This document shows, piece by piece, positions 24,641 through 33,902 of a DNA stretch of 58,468 bases; position 1 is the stretch's first letter, and every line of letters begins with the position of its first letter. The translations under genes were made by a program, and so were the position numbers. Under the pieces are notes generated by a model. That model was not told the DNA's origin. It ran no database searches and saw only the letters and a program-made list of their open reading frames with translations. The DNA is from CAVXFS01 sp049582805 (lineage in GTDB: Bacteria > Pseudomonadota > Gammaproteobacteria > Burkholderiales > Gallionellaceae), in NCBI GenBank assembly GCA_049582805.1, contig JBAUUR010000091.1, positions 1-58,468 on the forward strand, written 5' to 3'.

Positions 24641-25791
24641 CTTGCCTCCATGTAAAAGTCGAGATCAGCTGCGAAGAGCCAAACAACGGTGTGTGGGTTT
24701 CGCTGACCACCTGCTTCTCAGAAGTCCGAACATCAATAAGTTTCTCGTTGAAATTGGCAGGATCTACGCATTTGAAATCTGGCATTCCCTTGAGTCAAAA
24801 TATTTTTTCTGTAGTGCAGAACACGGCGAAATGTTCAATTCCACATGCATTTAACCGGGGCTGTGAATACAAGAAGCCATATGGCGCAAAAGCCTACTCC
24901 CGTCACATCCAAATTTCAATTATTCATGAGTGCCCCGTTTAACTGGCTATTTGCCAACTCCGGATTGGCACATCGATGTCGGTCAAGTGAGGAGGAGCCC
25001 ATCCCATTGCTTCTGAAAAGATCCATGGTCCGTTGTGGGCCGCGTGCTGCGAGCCACCAGTGTCCGCTGGCGGGTGATCTAAACAATTGCCCTAGACGCA
25101 AAACCCCACTGACCGCTTTCAAGATGGAGATTACAATGACCGAAGAGCGGCTCGGTGCCAGGGGCGGACCGTCAAGGGGTCCGCTACAACCGTCCGGTTG
25201 TTGGCTGCGCAAGCTCGCTTAGGCACCACTTCTTCAGCCAGGTTGAGCAAGGATATCGAATAAAGCCGTGGGGGTTTTCTTCGACCGCATAAATGAACAG
25301 AGCCCCGGTTTCGATGCCACTGGGGTTCTGTTTGTGTATTTCATTTGTTAGTGTGCAGCCATGCTTCACCATTAAAACAAATGGTTATCGTAACTATATA
25401 GGGTGGCACTCCAGGAACCGCAAGAACGTAAACCTGAATTCTCCTCAGAGCTTCGAGCTCGATAGCGAGATGAGGGCGTTCTTGGCGAATTCCATCAGGG
25501 CCCGCAGACAGATGTTCAGTCTACAATAAGGCCGGATATAAGACTGCAGGCGATTTATATATCACCAAAACACGAAATATCTCTTGCCAAACCGGGAGGC
25601 GTCCATATAAGTGGAGAATGATATATTTTTTGAATTTTTGACCAGCTTTTGACCAATTGGAAAGTTGGCGAAGGTAGGCTTCGGCTGCGAAGTATGAGTA
25701 ATGAATCTCCGGAACGTGCCACAGCAACTCATATATCTACGATATAACTTGATAGAATCACGCACAGACAAACCACCAATTGAGATATAAC
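24641..25791. other. Gene-poor 1.15-kb stretch with diverged repeats
   Basis: No open frame here has a ribosome site or a recognisable family. Two repeat segments are visible. 25043-25088 has about 76% identity to 50144-50189 and a shorter match at 34274-34299. 25161-25205 has about 89% identity to 37148-37192. The stretch may be decayed mobile DNA; an AT-rich part precedes the AI-2E permease gene. Confidence 0.5.
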
Positions 25792-26823
25792 ATGCTGGCG
25801 CAAGACAAGCTCAAAACCTACCTTTCCCTAACAATACTTGCATCAGCCGTTTGGTTGATGCATGGATTTATTCCGGCAATGCTCTGGGCTGTTGTCATCG
25901 CCATCGCGACATGGCCATTGCGAGTGAAGGTTGCGCAAAAAACCAAGCTTAACGATATAGGGGTTGCGGCCATCATGACCGCCGCCGTTGCCGTTCTGTT
26001 GTTCTTTCCAATTGTCTATGCGCTAATTCTTGCTGCATCTGACTTGGGCGCATTGACCAACTGGGTCATGGAGATGCAGAAAACTGGGATAGCTGTCCCT
26101 GAATGGGTGCACATGATTCCAAAAGTTGGCGACCAGGCAGCTAGTTGGTGGTCGGAAAACTTAACGGATCCTGCCGGTCTATCTGTATTTATAGGAAACG
26201 CCGACAAAGTCTGGATAAGGGAGTTTGCACAGAATCTTGGCACACAGGCCGCACTCCGCCTAATCACACTAATCTTTTCAATTGTAACGCTCTTTTTCCT
26301 GTACAAACTGGGAGATGATTTATCTAGAAAGACACTCACTCTGCTTGAGAAATTGACCGGCGAAAGTGGCAAGCGTTATGGACTGCAGGCAGCTACCACG
26401 GTTAGGGCTACGGTCAACGGGGTAGTGCTGGTCGGCCTTGCGGAAGGATTGGTAATTGGCATGTCCTACTGGGTCGCAGATGCTCCTCATGCTGCAACTT
26501 TGGGTTTGTTGACTAGCGCGTTGGCGATGATCCCCTTTATTGCCATCTTGATTTTTACGGGCGTGTCCGTCGTCCTGATGGCCCAAGGGAATATGGTTGC
26601 AGCTGTTAGCGTGTTTATATTTGGCATGCTGGTAGTGGGAATAGGCGACCAAGTGGTGCGGCCCAAAATAATCGGAAGCTCGGTAGAGCTGCCTTTTCTA
26701 TGGGTGCTCTTCGGTATTCTTGGCGGCGTGGAAGTGTTCGGGCTGATTGGATTGTTTATCGGGCCGGCACTGATGGCGCTGGTGATGATGATATGGAGCG
26801 ATATGATGGAAGTTGAAAGCTGA
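25792..26823 (+). CDS. AI-2E family transporter (PerM/TqsA-like permease)
   Basis: The 343-aa membrane protein has about eight hydrophobic segments in the usual arrangement: two pairs near the N terminus, a soluble central loop (residues about 90-150), and four or more C-terminal segments. The latter include the conserved PFLWVLFGILGGVEVFGLIGLFIGP. Members export autoinducer-2 or, in some branches, act as ion antiporters, so the substrate is uncertain. I use ATG 25792; a TTG four codons upstream is possible. Confidence 0.85.
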   Translation: MLAQDKLKTYLSLTILASAVWLMHGFIPAMLWAVVIAIATWPLRVKVAQKTKLNDIGVAAIMTAAVAVLLFFPIVYALILAASDLGALTNWVMEMQKTGIAVPEWVHMIPKVGDQAASWWSENLTDPAGLSVFIGNADKVWIREFAQNLGTQAALRLITLIFSIVTLFFLYKLGDDLSRKTLTLLEKLTGESGKRYGLQAATTVRATVNGVVLVGLAEGLVIGMSYWVADAPHAATLGLLTSALAMIPFIAILIFTGVSVVLMAQGNMVAAVSVFIFGMLVVGIGDQVVRPKIIGSSVELPFLWVLFGILGGVEVFGLIGLFIGPALMALVMMIWSDMMEVES

Positions 26824-26914
26824 TATTCTTGGTCCGGATGGCTACATCAAGGAAATCAACCGTGTCAGCCATGAGCAGCTGGAATATCAATTGTTGCACT
26901 TCGAACTTGAATGC
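26822..26914 (+). pseudogene. Possible PAS-domain fragment
   Basis: Directly behind the permease stop, one frame reads PDGYIKEINRVSHEQLEYQ, which resembles the middle of a PAS domain (D-G-x-I-x-x-I-N-x-x-x-x-x-x-L-x-Y). It has no start, no ribosome site and no continuation, and soon loses similarity. I treat it as a relic at low confidence. Confidence 0.3.
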
Positions 26915-26924
26915 TCCCTATGTT

Positions 26925-27860
26925 TCACTTTTTCTGCTCGGGTTTTTTCCAGCCTGCCCCCGGATTAAATGTCTTGATCGCTGCTGCGACGGTTTTCGTA
27001 TTCTGACCGAGATCCTTCTCGTAGATCACGCCATCGTAATTGACAAGAAAGCTGGTGACTCCCGATGCGCCGTAACGTGCCGGATACGCGATGACAGCAA
27101 ACCCGCCGATCATCTTGCCTTTAACCAGGTAATCTCGCGCACCGTCCGGTGCGTCCTCTCCCTGGCTGGTCAGAACGCGGTAGTAGTAACCGTGATAGGG
27201 CTTGCGCTGCAACACACCTTGTTGCGCATATCCCTCATCGGCAGCCGTGGCAAGCAGCGCACCGAGCGGACTCGGCGCTTCGTCCGCCTGGGTCGGCCAA
27301 TATAATCCATCGTGTTTACCCGGGCTACTGGTGAACCGGGACGCATAGACCGGCACGCCATCGCTGTCGAGGTGCTGAGCCGCATACTCACGTTCCGCAT
27401 CGACGATCGCCAAGCATACCTGCATCGTCTCTAGTTCATTGCGGCCGATTCGCCGCTTGAGTATTTCATCCTTGCCCTTGACCGTGTCGAAGCGCCAGCC
27501 GTCAGGATACCTGGCCAACGGGATCGGCATCGGCCATTCGTCCTTTCCGATGACGAGGGTCGCTTGTGCTTCGCCTTCAAGTATCACTTTGTTGGCCTCA
27601 TCGTATGATTTGCTGAACGCTGCACGGTTGTGTGCGTCCGCGACCGCATCGCCCGAACTAATTAGGTCGCTGCCTTCGGGTCCGAAGATAGCGCGCAAGG
27701 CAGCTTCGTCGTTCGCCTGCACGGCCTTTATTAACGCAGTGACACCCGCCTGCGGCGATTCAAAGGATTGCTGCGACGCAGCGAAGGACTCCGTCGGTGC
27801 GAGGAGTGCCAGTCCAAATGCGCAAATGATGGTTAGCGCGATGCGCCGACATGTGCTCAT
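26925..27860 (-). CDS. DUF2950 family exported protein
   Basis: A signal peptide (RRIALTIICAFGLALLAPTESFA) precedes a soluble periplasmic domain. Features of DUF2950 are FESPQAGVTALIKAVQANDEAALRAIFGPEG near the start (quoted here only to locate residues 40-70), YHGYYYRVLTSQG, and AYPARYGASGVTSFLVNYDG. The family function is unknown; it regularly lies beside DUF3300 genes, as here (about 140 bases from the neighbour). The start is uncertain: ATG 27860 gives a normal signal peptide, while GTG 27890 has a weak ribosome site. Confidence 0.85.
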   Translation of the reverse strand: MSTCRRIALTIICAFGLALLAPTESFAASQQSFESPQAGVTALIKAVQANDEAALRAIFGPEGSDLISSGDAVADAHNRAAFSKSYDEANKVILEGEAQATLVIGKDEWPMPIPLARYPDGWRFDTVKGKDEILKRRIGRNELETMQVCLAIVDAEREYAAQHLDSDGVPVYASRFTSSPGKHDGLYWPTQADEAPSPLGALLATAADEGYAQQGVLQRKPYHGYYYRVLTSQGEDAPDGARDYLVKGKMIGGFAVIAYPARYGASGVTSFLVNYDGVIYEKDLGQNTKTVAAAIKTFNPGAGWKKPEQKK

Positions 27861-27997
27861 GCGACAAAATATCGTATGCGAAATATTCACTGCCTTTCCC
27901 TTCCATTTGCACTGTATGTTGAGGTCATTGATCGTTGCATTTTCGTATTCCCTATGCCGCGTATGGTGGCGATATTAACTGCTAACGACACCAAGCC

Positions 27998-29149
27998 TCA
28001 ATTGTCCTGCCGATGCGATGGCACATGCGATGACCCGCGCGAAGGCGCAGGCGCAGAAGACCTACCTGAAGGCGCAGAAGACCTGCCTAAAAAGCTGGCA
28101 TTGCCTCGCGCACTGAAACTACGCACATCGGCGCCGCGCCCAATATTCTCGAAAGCATGCGCCCTTGGTTCAACGAACGTCGGGCTTACGCGGCGAGGCG
28201 CCATCGTTGTCCTCGTTTCAGGCAAGCGTGACCCTCCGACCGCACGCGTCGGTATTGAAATGCCAAGTTCACGAGGGCGCGCGTTTACTGGCGGTGCATA
28301 GCCACGAAACTCAGCGCGCGACGCTGGTCTTGCGGCTGCGCGACCGAATTGTCGATTCAGCGACGCGTCACGATATGGCACCCCGTGACGATGCCCCGGA
28401 TCGTGCTGCCACGGATGGCCACCATCCGGATGTCGAGGGTTGTGAGGGTAGATGCGGTGGTTGCGCCAATCCCACGACCCGAAGAAGAAATCGGCCCCGA
28501 TGCCGATACCGATGCCCCACGCGAATACGCCATTCCAGCCATAGCCCGGCCATGGCGCCCAGAATACAGGCGGATAATCCGGCCACCACCAGGATCCGTA
28601 GACCACGTCCGGATTATAGTAAGGCACATATACAACGTCGGGATTCGTCGGCGCGACTTCGATGCTGCCGTCCGATTGGGTTACGTTGATTTGCGAGTTG
28701 GAATTCAGATTGCCGGCCTGCTGCGCTTTTTGGCGCAGATTCTGAACCGTGTCCATCACTTGCGATTGTTGCGCGAGAAACGCATCGCCCAAGCGCTCCG
28801 TCCACTCGATATTCTGGTCCATTGTTTGCAACACTTGCGGGAAGGCGACCAGCGATTTGATGCTCGGGTCCCAATTCAGGCTGCCTACAGCCTGAACCGC
28901 CGCATCGCCCGTGAGCGCGGGATTGGCCTTCGACCAGCGCGCCGCCTCGACGATCTCTAGCGGATAGGTCGCTGCCATCAGAATCTGCGATAGCATGGAG
29001 TCCGGATATAGTGCGATCGGCGCCAGCATCTGATCCAGCTCCTGTTGCGAGAATGCCGGATTGCCCTCTGCGGGAGGTACGTCCTGGGCGAATGCACCTA
29101 TCAGAACCAGAAGCAGCGAGAAGATAAGATACTTTGCATACTTTTTCAT
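27998..29149 (-). CDS. DUF3300 family exported protein
   Basis: After a signal peptide (MKKYAKYLIFSLLLVLIG) comes the DUF3300 domain, marked by LDQMLAPIALYPDSMLSQIL and ATYPLEIVEAARW. It is followed by a Trp/Gly/Tyr-rich stretch (residues about 170-220) and a low-complexity tail rich in Arg, Ser and Pro. The family is exported and of unknown function, and is usually partnered by DUF2950. ATG 29149 is chosen for the signal peptide. The gene is upstream of the DUF2950 gene on the same strand and probably co-transcribed with it. Confidence 0.88.
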   Translation of the reverse strand: MKKYAKYLIFSLLLVLIGAFAQDVPPAEGNPAFSQQELDQMLAPIALYPDSMLSQILMAATYPLEIVEAARWSKANPALTGDAAVQAVGSLNWDPSIKSLVAFPQVLQTMDQNIEWTERLGDAFLAQQSQVMDTVQNLRQKAQQAGNLNSNSQINVTQSDGSIEVAPTNPDVVYVPYYNPDVVYGSWWWPDYPPVFWAPWPGYGWNGVFAWGIGIGIGADFFFGSWDWRNHRIYPHNPRHPDGGHPWQHDPGHRHGVPYRDASLNRQFGRAAARPASRAEFRGYAPPVNARPRELGISIPTRAVGGSRLPETRTTMAPRRVSPTFVEPRAHAFENIGRGADVRSFSARGNASFLGRSSAPSGRSSAPAPSRGSSHVPSHRQDN

Positions 29150-29385
29150 AAATAGCCTATTTGTACAAAGCGGGTGACTTACACGGCCGCCGAGCAAAAG
29201 TTTTCGTGGCAACTGTCTTGTATTTTTGCCACTTATAAAATGTGTGTCACGCTTCGGCGTGGCCGCAGGCAGCTTAAATAATGCGCAGCTTATTTAATAT
29301 ATACACCAATCACACTACTTCTGTATGTTTGTTACAGCACACAAGACGTACCATCATGTTCAAGACGGACACCTTCCTTTCAAAA

Positions 29386-29613
29386 TCAGCTGAGTTTGAT
29401 CTCTTTGTGGTTCTTGAGCATTGCATCGATTTCCTCTTCAGCGGCCAGCCAGTCTAGAAATGGGTCTGAATCACCGAAGCCATGTTGTTGGGAACGGTAA
29501 TAAGCCGCAACGGAGATCATTTCTTTACCGTCAACCCCATCCCCAATATCATTCTTCGGGATGGCGGATTGGGGGACGGCGGATTGCTTATGCGATGCTT
29601 CATGGTGTTTCAT
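29386..29613 (-). CDS. DUF2934 small protein
   Basis: The 75-aa protein ends in the DUF2934 motif (ISVAAYYRSQQHGFGDSD, then FLDWLAAEEEID). The N-terminal half is polar and probably disordered. The function is unknown; such proteins often appear among stress genes. AAGGAGAAATAAA before the ATG at 29613 gives a firm start. A second member with the same AAYYR...DWLAAE core lies at 42116-42484. Confidence 0.85.
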   Translation of the reverse strand: MKHHEASHKQSAVPQSAIPKNDIGDGVDGKEMISVAAYYRSQQHGFGDSDPFLDWLAAEEEIDAMLKNHKEIKLS

Positions 29614-29829
29614 TTTATTTCTCCTTAATAAATAAAATTTGAACGAACCAGTACACTCATAAGCCAATGGATGGCTTACGGCTCAAGGATAGGGGATTGC
29701 CAAAAGCCTTCTGTGCGGTACCGCACATAAATCCCGAGAATGCTTTATACTGGATCTATTCGGTCGGATATGTTTATCGCATTTATCAAAGATATTGGGT
29801 TGTTCACTTCCCCGGTGATGGAGGTTCAT

Positions 29830-30549
29830 TTGTCTGACAAGCATTCCCCGCGGCAAAACCGTCTTCTCGACGCACTGCCTGCGGACGTATACGAGCTCCT
29901 GTATCGCCATCTTGAACTCGTGAAGATGCCGCTCGGCGAAGTTCTCTACGAGTCCGGGGAGGATTTGCACTACGTCTATTTCCCCACGAATTGCATCGTA
30001 TCTCTGCTTTATATCTTGGAGAATGGCGCATCGGCCGAAATCGCCATGATCGGCAATGAGGGCATCGTTGGTGTCGCTCTCTTCATGGGCGGCAAAACCA
30101 TGCCGAATCGGGCGGTCGTGCAGAGCGCGGGTTACGCCTTTCGGTTACACGCACTATTGGTTCAGCAGAAGTTCGGCCAAATCGAGCTGTTGCTTCGCCT
30201 GTTGCTGCGCTATATTCAGGCGCGGATTATCCAGACGGCTCAGGCGGCGGTCTGCAATCAGCATCATTCCGTGGATCAGAGACTCTGTCGCTGGCTGTTG
30301 CAAAGCATTGACCGGCTACCAGGGAACGAGTTAATCGTGACCCAGGAATTGATCTCCAACATGCTGGGCGTGCGTCGCGAAGGCATTACGGAAGCCGCAG
30401 GGAAATTGCAGCAAGCGGGATTGATTGCTTATCGTCGTGGCCACATCACAGTGCTGAACCGGCCGGGATTGGAAGAGCAGGTCTGCGAATGCTACCAAGT
30501 AGTCAAGTCGGAATTCGATCGCTTGCTTCCCCTCGTTGTGACCAGGTGA
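29830..30549 (+). CDS. Crp/Fnr family transcriptional regulator
   Basis: Residues about 25-130 form a cyclic-nucleotide-binding-type barrel (MPLGEVLYESGEDLHYVYFPTN). The C-terminal part is a winged helix (TQELISNMLGVRREGITEAAGKLQQAGLI) whose recognition helix would bind DNA. No Fnr cysteines are present, so it is not an Fe-S oxygen sensor of the FNR type. I favour a TTG start at 29830 because TGGAGG precedes it; an ATG at 29740 is also in frame. It lies 87 bases before the histidine kinase and may act in the same circuit. Confidence 0.85.
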   Translation: MSDKHSPRQNRLLDALPADVYELLYRHLELVKMPLGEVLYESGEDLHYVYFPTNCIVSLLYILENGASAEIAMIGNEGIVGVALFMGGKTMPNRAVVQSAGYAFRLHALLVQQKFGQIELLLRLLLRYIQARIIQTAQAAVCNQHHSVDQRLCRWLLQSIDRLPGNELIVTQELISNMLGVRREGITEAAGKLQQAGLIAYRRGHITVLNRPGLEEQVCECYQVVKSEFDRLLPLVVTR

Positions 30550-30636
30550 CATTGATTGGGCTGATACAAAGCACGGATTGGTATTAAATTGGCAGCAGTT
30601 CAGCAGCATGAATCCGCCCCTGTTGGATGACGGAAA

Positions 30637-32169
30637 ATGTCGGGAAACCAAAAAATCAGACAATCCATGGCAGAAAATCTTCTCGAAGGAAAAAGCCTTG
30701 AATGGCTTTTGGAATCTGCCACCGATGCAATGATCATCATCGACCGGGAAGGCCGGATCGTCATCGCCAATCCCATCATCGAACAGCTTTTTGGCTACCC
30801 GCGCCGGGAGCTGATCGGAAAATTGATGGAGATTCTGCTGCCGGAACGCTTCCGGGAAACGCACCACTTCCATCTCGCGGATTATTTCGCCCAGCCCCAT
30901 GCGCGCGCTATGGGGGCGGGAATGGAGCTTCTCGGCTTGCGCCAGGACGGCAGCGAGTTCCCTGCGGACGTGAGTCTTTCCCCGCTTAAAACCGGGCAGG
31001 GGCTGCTGGTGATGGCGACGATACACGACATCACGCGCCGCAAACAGGACGAAGAGGCGCTGCGCGAAAGCGAAGCACGCATGCGGGCTATCTTCGACAA
31101 CGCCGTGGACGGCATTGTCACCATCGACGAACGCGGCATTATCGAACGTTTCAACCCCGCCGCCGAGCGCATGTTCGGCTACACCGAGGCCGAGGTGATC
31201 GATAAGAACGTTTCTATGCTCATGCCCTCTCCCTATCACGAGGCGCACGACGGTTATCTCGCCCACTACCTGCAGACCGGCGAGAAAAGGATCATCGGCA
31301 TCGGCCGCGAGGTGGTGGGCCTGCGCAAGGACGGCACGACTTTCCCCATGGATCTGGCAGTGAGCGAAATGCGCCAGGGCGAACACCGGATGTTCACCGG
31401 AACCGTGCGCGACATCAGCGAGCGCAAACAGGCTGAGGAACAGCGGGACCGTCTGTTAGGGGAGCTGGAGAGTGCCAACGAGGAGCTCAAGAATTTCGGT
31501 TATGTGGTATCCCACGACCTCAAAGCCCCGTTGCGGGCCATCGGCTCATTGGCGGACTGGCTTTCCACAGATTATGCGGACAAGTTTGACGACGAGGGCA
31601 GGGAGCACATGCGTCTCTTGATCAGCAGGGTGCACCGCATGGACGGTTTGATCGACGGCATTTTGCAATATTCACGGGTGGGTCGGGTGAAAGAAGTGGC
31701 CGTCGCGGTAGACCTCAACCGGCTGGTGCGGGAAGTGATCGACCTGCTTGCTCCGCCAAAAAATATTGCAGTCAGTGTCGAGGATTCCTTGCCGACCGTC
31801 ATGGCAGAGCCGACCCGCATCCAGCAGGTGTTCCAGAATCTGCTCTCCAACGCCATCAAATACATGGATAAACCGGAGGGTGAAATTCGCATCGCCTGTG
31901 GCGCCGAGGGCAGGCAATGGAAATTCAGCATCGCCGACAACGGCCCGGGCATTGATCAGCAACATTTTGAAAAAATCTTCCAGTTATTCCAGACGCTTGC
32001 CCCGCGCGACCGTGTGGAAAGCACCGGCGTCGGCCTGGCGCTGGTAAAGAAAATCGTGGAAATGTACGGCGGGCACATCTGGCTCGAATCCACAGTCGGT
32101 CGGGGAAGCACATTTTTTTTCACCCTGCCGCGCACCACTGCAACCGCAGGCTCAAGCAAAGGAAAATAG
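30637..32169 (+). CDS. PAS-PAS sensor histidine kinase with FixL-like haem PAS
   Basis: Two PAS domains (about 20-135 and 145-265) precede HisKA (phospho-acceptor His293 in VVSHDLKAPLRAI) and an ATPase domain (N box QNLLSNAIKYMDKP; G boxes ADNGPGID and GVGLALVKKI). The second PAS closely follows FixL: PYHEAHDGYLAHYL carries His204 at the haem-ligand position, and IIGIGREVVGLRKDG has Arg224 at the position of the oxygen-sensing arginine. No membrane segment is visible, so it is cytoplasmic. Two receiver proteins follow in the same operon. Haem and O2 binding are inferred. Confidence 0.9.
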   Translation: MSGNQKIRQSMAENLLEGKSLEWLLESATDAMIIIDREGRIVIANPIIEQLFGYPRRELIGKLMEILLPERFRETHHFHLADYFAQPHARAMGAGMELLGLRQDGSEFPADVSLSPLKTGQGLLVMATIHDITRRKQDEEALRESEARMRAIFDNAVDGIVTIDERGIIERFNPAAERMFGYTEAEVIDKNVSMLMPSPYHEAHDGYLAHYLQTGEKRIIGIGREVVGLRKDGTTFPMDLAVSEMRQGEHRMFTGTVRDISERKQAEEQRDRLLGELESANEELKNFGYVVSHDLKAPLRAIGSLADWLSTDYADKFDDEGREHMRLLISRVHRMDGLIDGILQYSRVGRVKEVAVAVDLNRLVREVIDLLAPPKNIAVSVEDSLPTVMAEPTRIQQVFQNLLSNAIKYMDKPEGEIRIACGAEGRQWKFSIADNGPGIDQQHFEKIFQLFQTLAPRDRVESTGVGLALVKKIVEMYGGHIWLESTVGRGSTFFFTLPRTTATAGSSKGK

Positions 32170-32172
32170 AGT

Positions 32173-32589
32173 ATGAAAATCACCAACCAGCCCATTCTTC
32201 TGGTGGAAGACGATCAAGTGGACGTCATGACGGTCAAGCGCGCCCTGAAGGAGATCCACGTCACCAATCCGGTGGTAAATCTGGAAAATGGAGAGGAAGC
32301 ATTGAGGTACCTGCGCGACCCTAAAAGCGCGAAGCCATGCATAATTTTACTCGACCTCAACATGCCGATCATGAATGGCATCGAATTCCTGCAGATGGCG
32401 AAGCGCGACGTCCAGCTCAAGCGAATTCCGGTGGTCGTGCTGACCACGTCCGAGGAACAACAGGACAAAGTAAACAGCTTTGACCTGGGGGTAGCCGGCT
32501 ATATGACCAAGCCGGTGGATTACCGGCAGTTCATCGAAGTCATGCGCACCATCGACGCCTATTGGACCATCAGCGAGATGCCGCAATGA
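32173..32589 (+). CDS. Single-domain response regulator (Rcp1-like)
   Basis: The 138-aa protein is a receiver domain only. LVEDDQVD holds the acidic pocket, IILLDLNMPIMNG the phospho-accepting aspartate, LTTSEE the conserved Thr, and TKPVDY the Lys. Such stand-alone receivers are usual partners of kinases with the SHDLKAPLRAI type of HisKA domain. It begins 4 bases after the kinase gene and overlaps the next gene in ATGA. It has no output domain, so it may relay phosphate or act by protein contact. Confidence 0.92.
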   Translation: MKITNQPILLVEDDQVDVMTVKRALKEIHVTNPVVNLENGEEALRYLRDPKSAKPCIILLDLNMPIMNGIEFLQMAKRDVQLKRIPVVVLTTSEEQQDKVNSFDLGVAGYMTKPVDYRQFIEVMRTIDAYWTISEMPQ

Positions 32590-33902
32590 CCAAACCGCAG
32601 ACACGCGTACTCATCGTCGAGGACGACTTGGTGGACCGCATGGCCTGCCGCCGCGCACTGGCGCAGGATCCGGACTGCGAATTCGATCTGTCCGAAGCCG
32701 AAACCGGCCGGGAGGGGCTGCAGCTCGCACATGCGCAAAAGCTGGACTGCGTTTTGCTCGACTATCACTTGCCGGATATGAATGGTCTGGAGTTTCTGGC
32801 CGAGCTGAGAGACGATCTGGGCAAGATCCCGGTGCCGGTCATGATGCTGACTGGTGCCGACAATGCTTTGATCGCGGTCGAGGCCATGAAACGCGGCGCA
32901 CAGGACTACCTGATCAAGGACGTGAATCGCCAATATCTGGAACTGCTGTCCGCTGTCATTCAGCGCGTGCTGCGCGAGCGGCGGACGCTGATGGAAAAAA
33001 AACAGGCGGAAGAAAATCTGGTCCAGGCCGAAGCGAAGTATCGTTTCCTGGTGGAGCAGATTCCCGCGATCACCTACACTACCGCGCTCGATGTGCCTGG
33101 CAAGTTGCTGTATATCAGCCCACAGGTTAGCCAGCTCGGTTTTTCATCCGAGGAGTGGCTTGCCGATCCGGAAGGGTTGCTCAACCAGATTCACCCGGAA
33201 GACCGAACACTCATGCTCGCGGAGATGGCGCGCAGCCACGAAAGCGGTGAACCCATGCGCTGCGAATTCCGCCTGTTCAGCCGTGCCGGCAAGGTGCGCT
33301 GGTTCCTGAACGAGGCGGGCCTGGTACGCCATGAATCGGGCGAACCATTGTACCTGCAAGGCGTTCTGGTCGATATCACCGAGGGCAAGAAGGTCGAAAA
33401 TGAACTGCAACTGCATCGCCAACGGCTCGAGGAGCTGGTGGCCATGCGCACGACGCAGTTCGAGAAGCGAACCGCGATTCTCGAATCGGCCAACGCCAAT
33501 CTCTCCAGCAAGCTTGCCGAGTGCGTACAGACCGGGAGCGTGCTCAAGACATACGCCGATCAGCTAGATGACCTCTACCATAACGCCCCCTGCGGTTACC
33601 AATCGCTCGATCCGGACAGTGTGTTCGTCCAGATCAACGACACCGGGCTCAAGTGGCTTGGCCGCACACGCGAAGAGGTCGTGGGCAAGATGAGGTTCAC
33701 CGATCTGCTCACGCCTGCGAGCGGAAAAACCTTCCTGGAAAACTACCCGCGCTTAAACGATCACGGCTGGCTGTATGATCTCCAACTCGAAATCGCACGC
33801 CAGGACGGTACGAGCCTATCGGTGTTGTTGAACGCCACCGCGATCAAGGACGCTGCCGGTCGTTTCGTGATGAGCCGATCCGTAATGCTGAAGCGGGGAT
33901 GA
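32586..33902 (+). CDS. Receiver-PAS-coiled coil-PAS protein without output domain
   Basis: Residues 1-130 form a receiver domain (IVEDDLVD, VLLDYHLPDMNG, MLTGAD, LIKD). A PAS/PAC follows (about 150-270, FRLFSRAGKVRWFLNEAG), then a helix of about 50 residues likely to be a coiled coil (LHRQRLEELVAMRTTQFEK), then a second PAS (about 320-435). The protein ends there (SRSVMLKRG). Relatives usually go on to a kinase, GGDEF or EAL domain; none is found here or in the following 600 bases. It may be an adaptor or a truncated sensor. Its start overlaps the previous gene. Confidence 0.85.
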   Translation: MTKPQTRVLIVEDDLVDRMACRRALAQDPDCEFDLSEAETGREGLQLAHAQKLDCVLLDYHLPDMNGLEFLAELRDDLGKIPVPVMMLTGADNALIAVEAMKRGAQDYLIKDVNRQYLELLSAVIQRVLRERRTLMEKKQAEENLVQAEAKYRFLVEQIPAITYTTALDVPGKLLYISPQVSQLGFSSEEWLADPEGLLNQIHPEDRTLMLAEMARSHESGEPMRCEFRLFSRAGKVRWFLNEAGLVRHESGEPLYLQGVLVDITEGKKVENELQLHRQRLEELVAMRTTQFEKRTAILESANANLSSKLAECVQTGSVLKTYADQLDDLYHNAPCGYQSLDPDSVFVQINDTGLKWLGRTREEVVGKMRFTDLLTPASGKTFLENYPRLNDHGWLYDLQLEIARQDGTSLSVLLNATAIKDAAGRFVMSRSVMLKRG

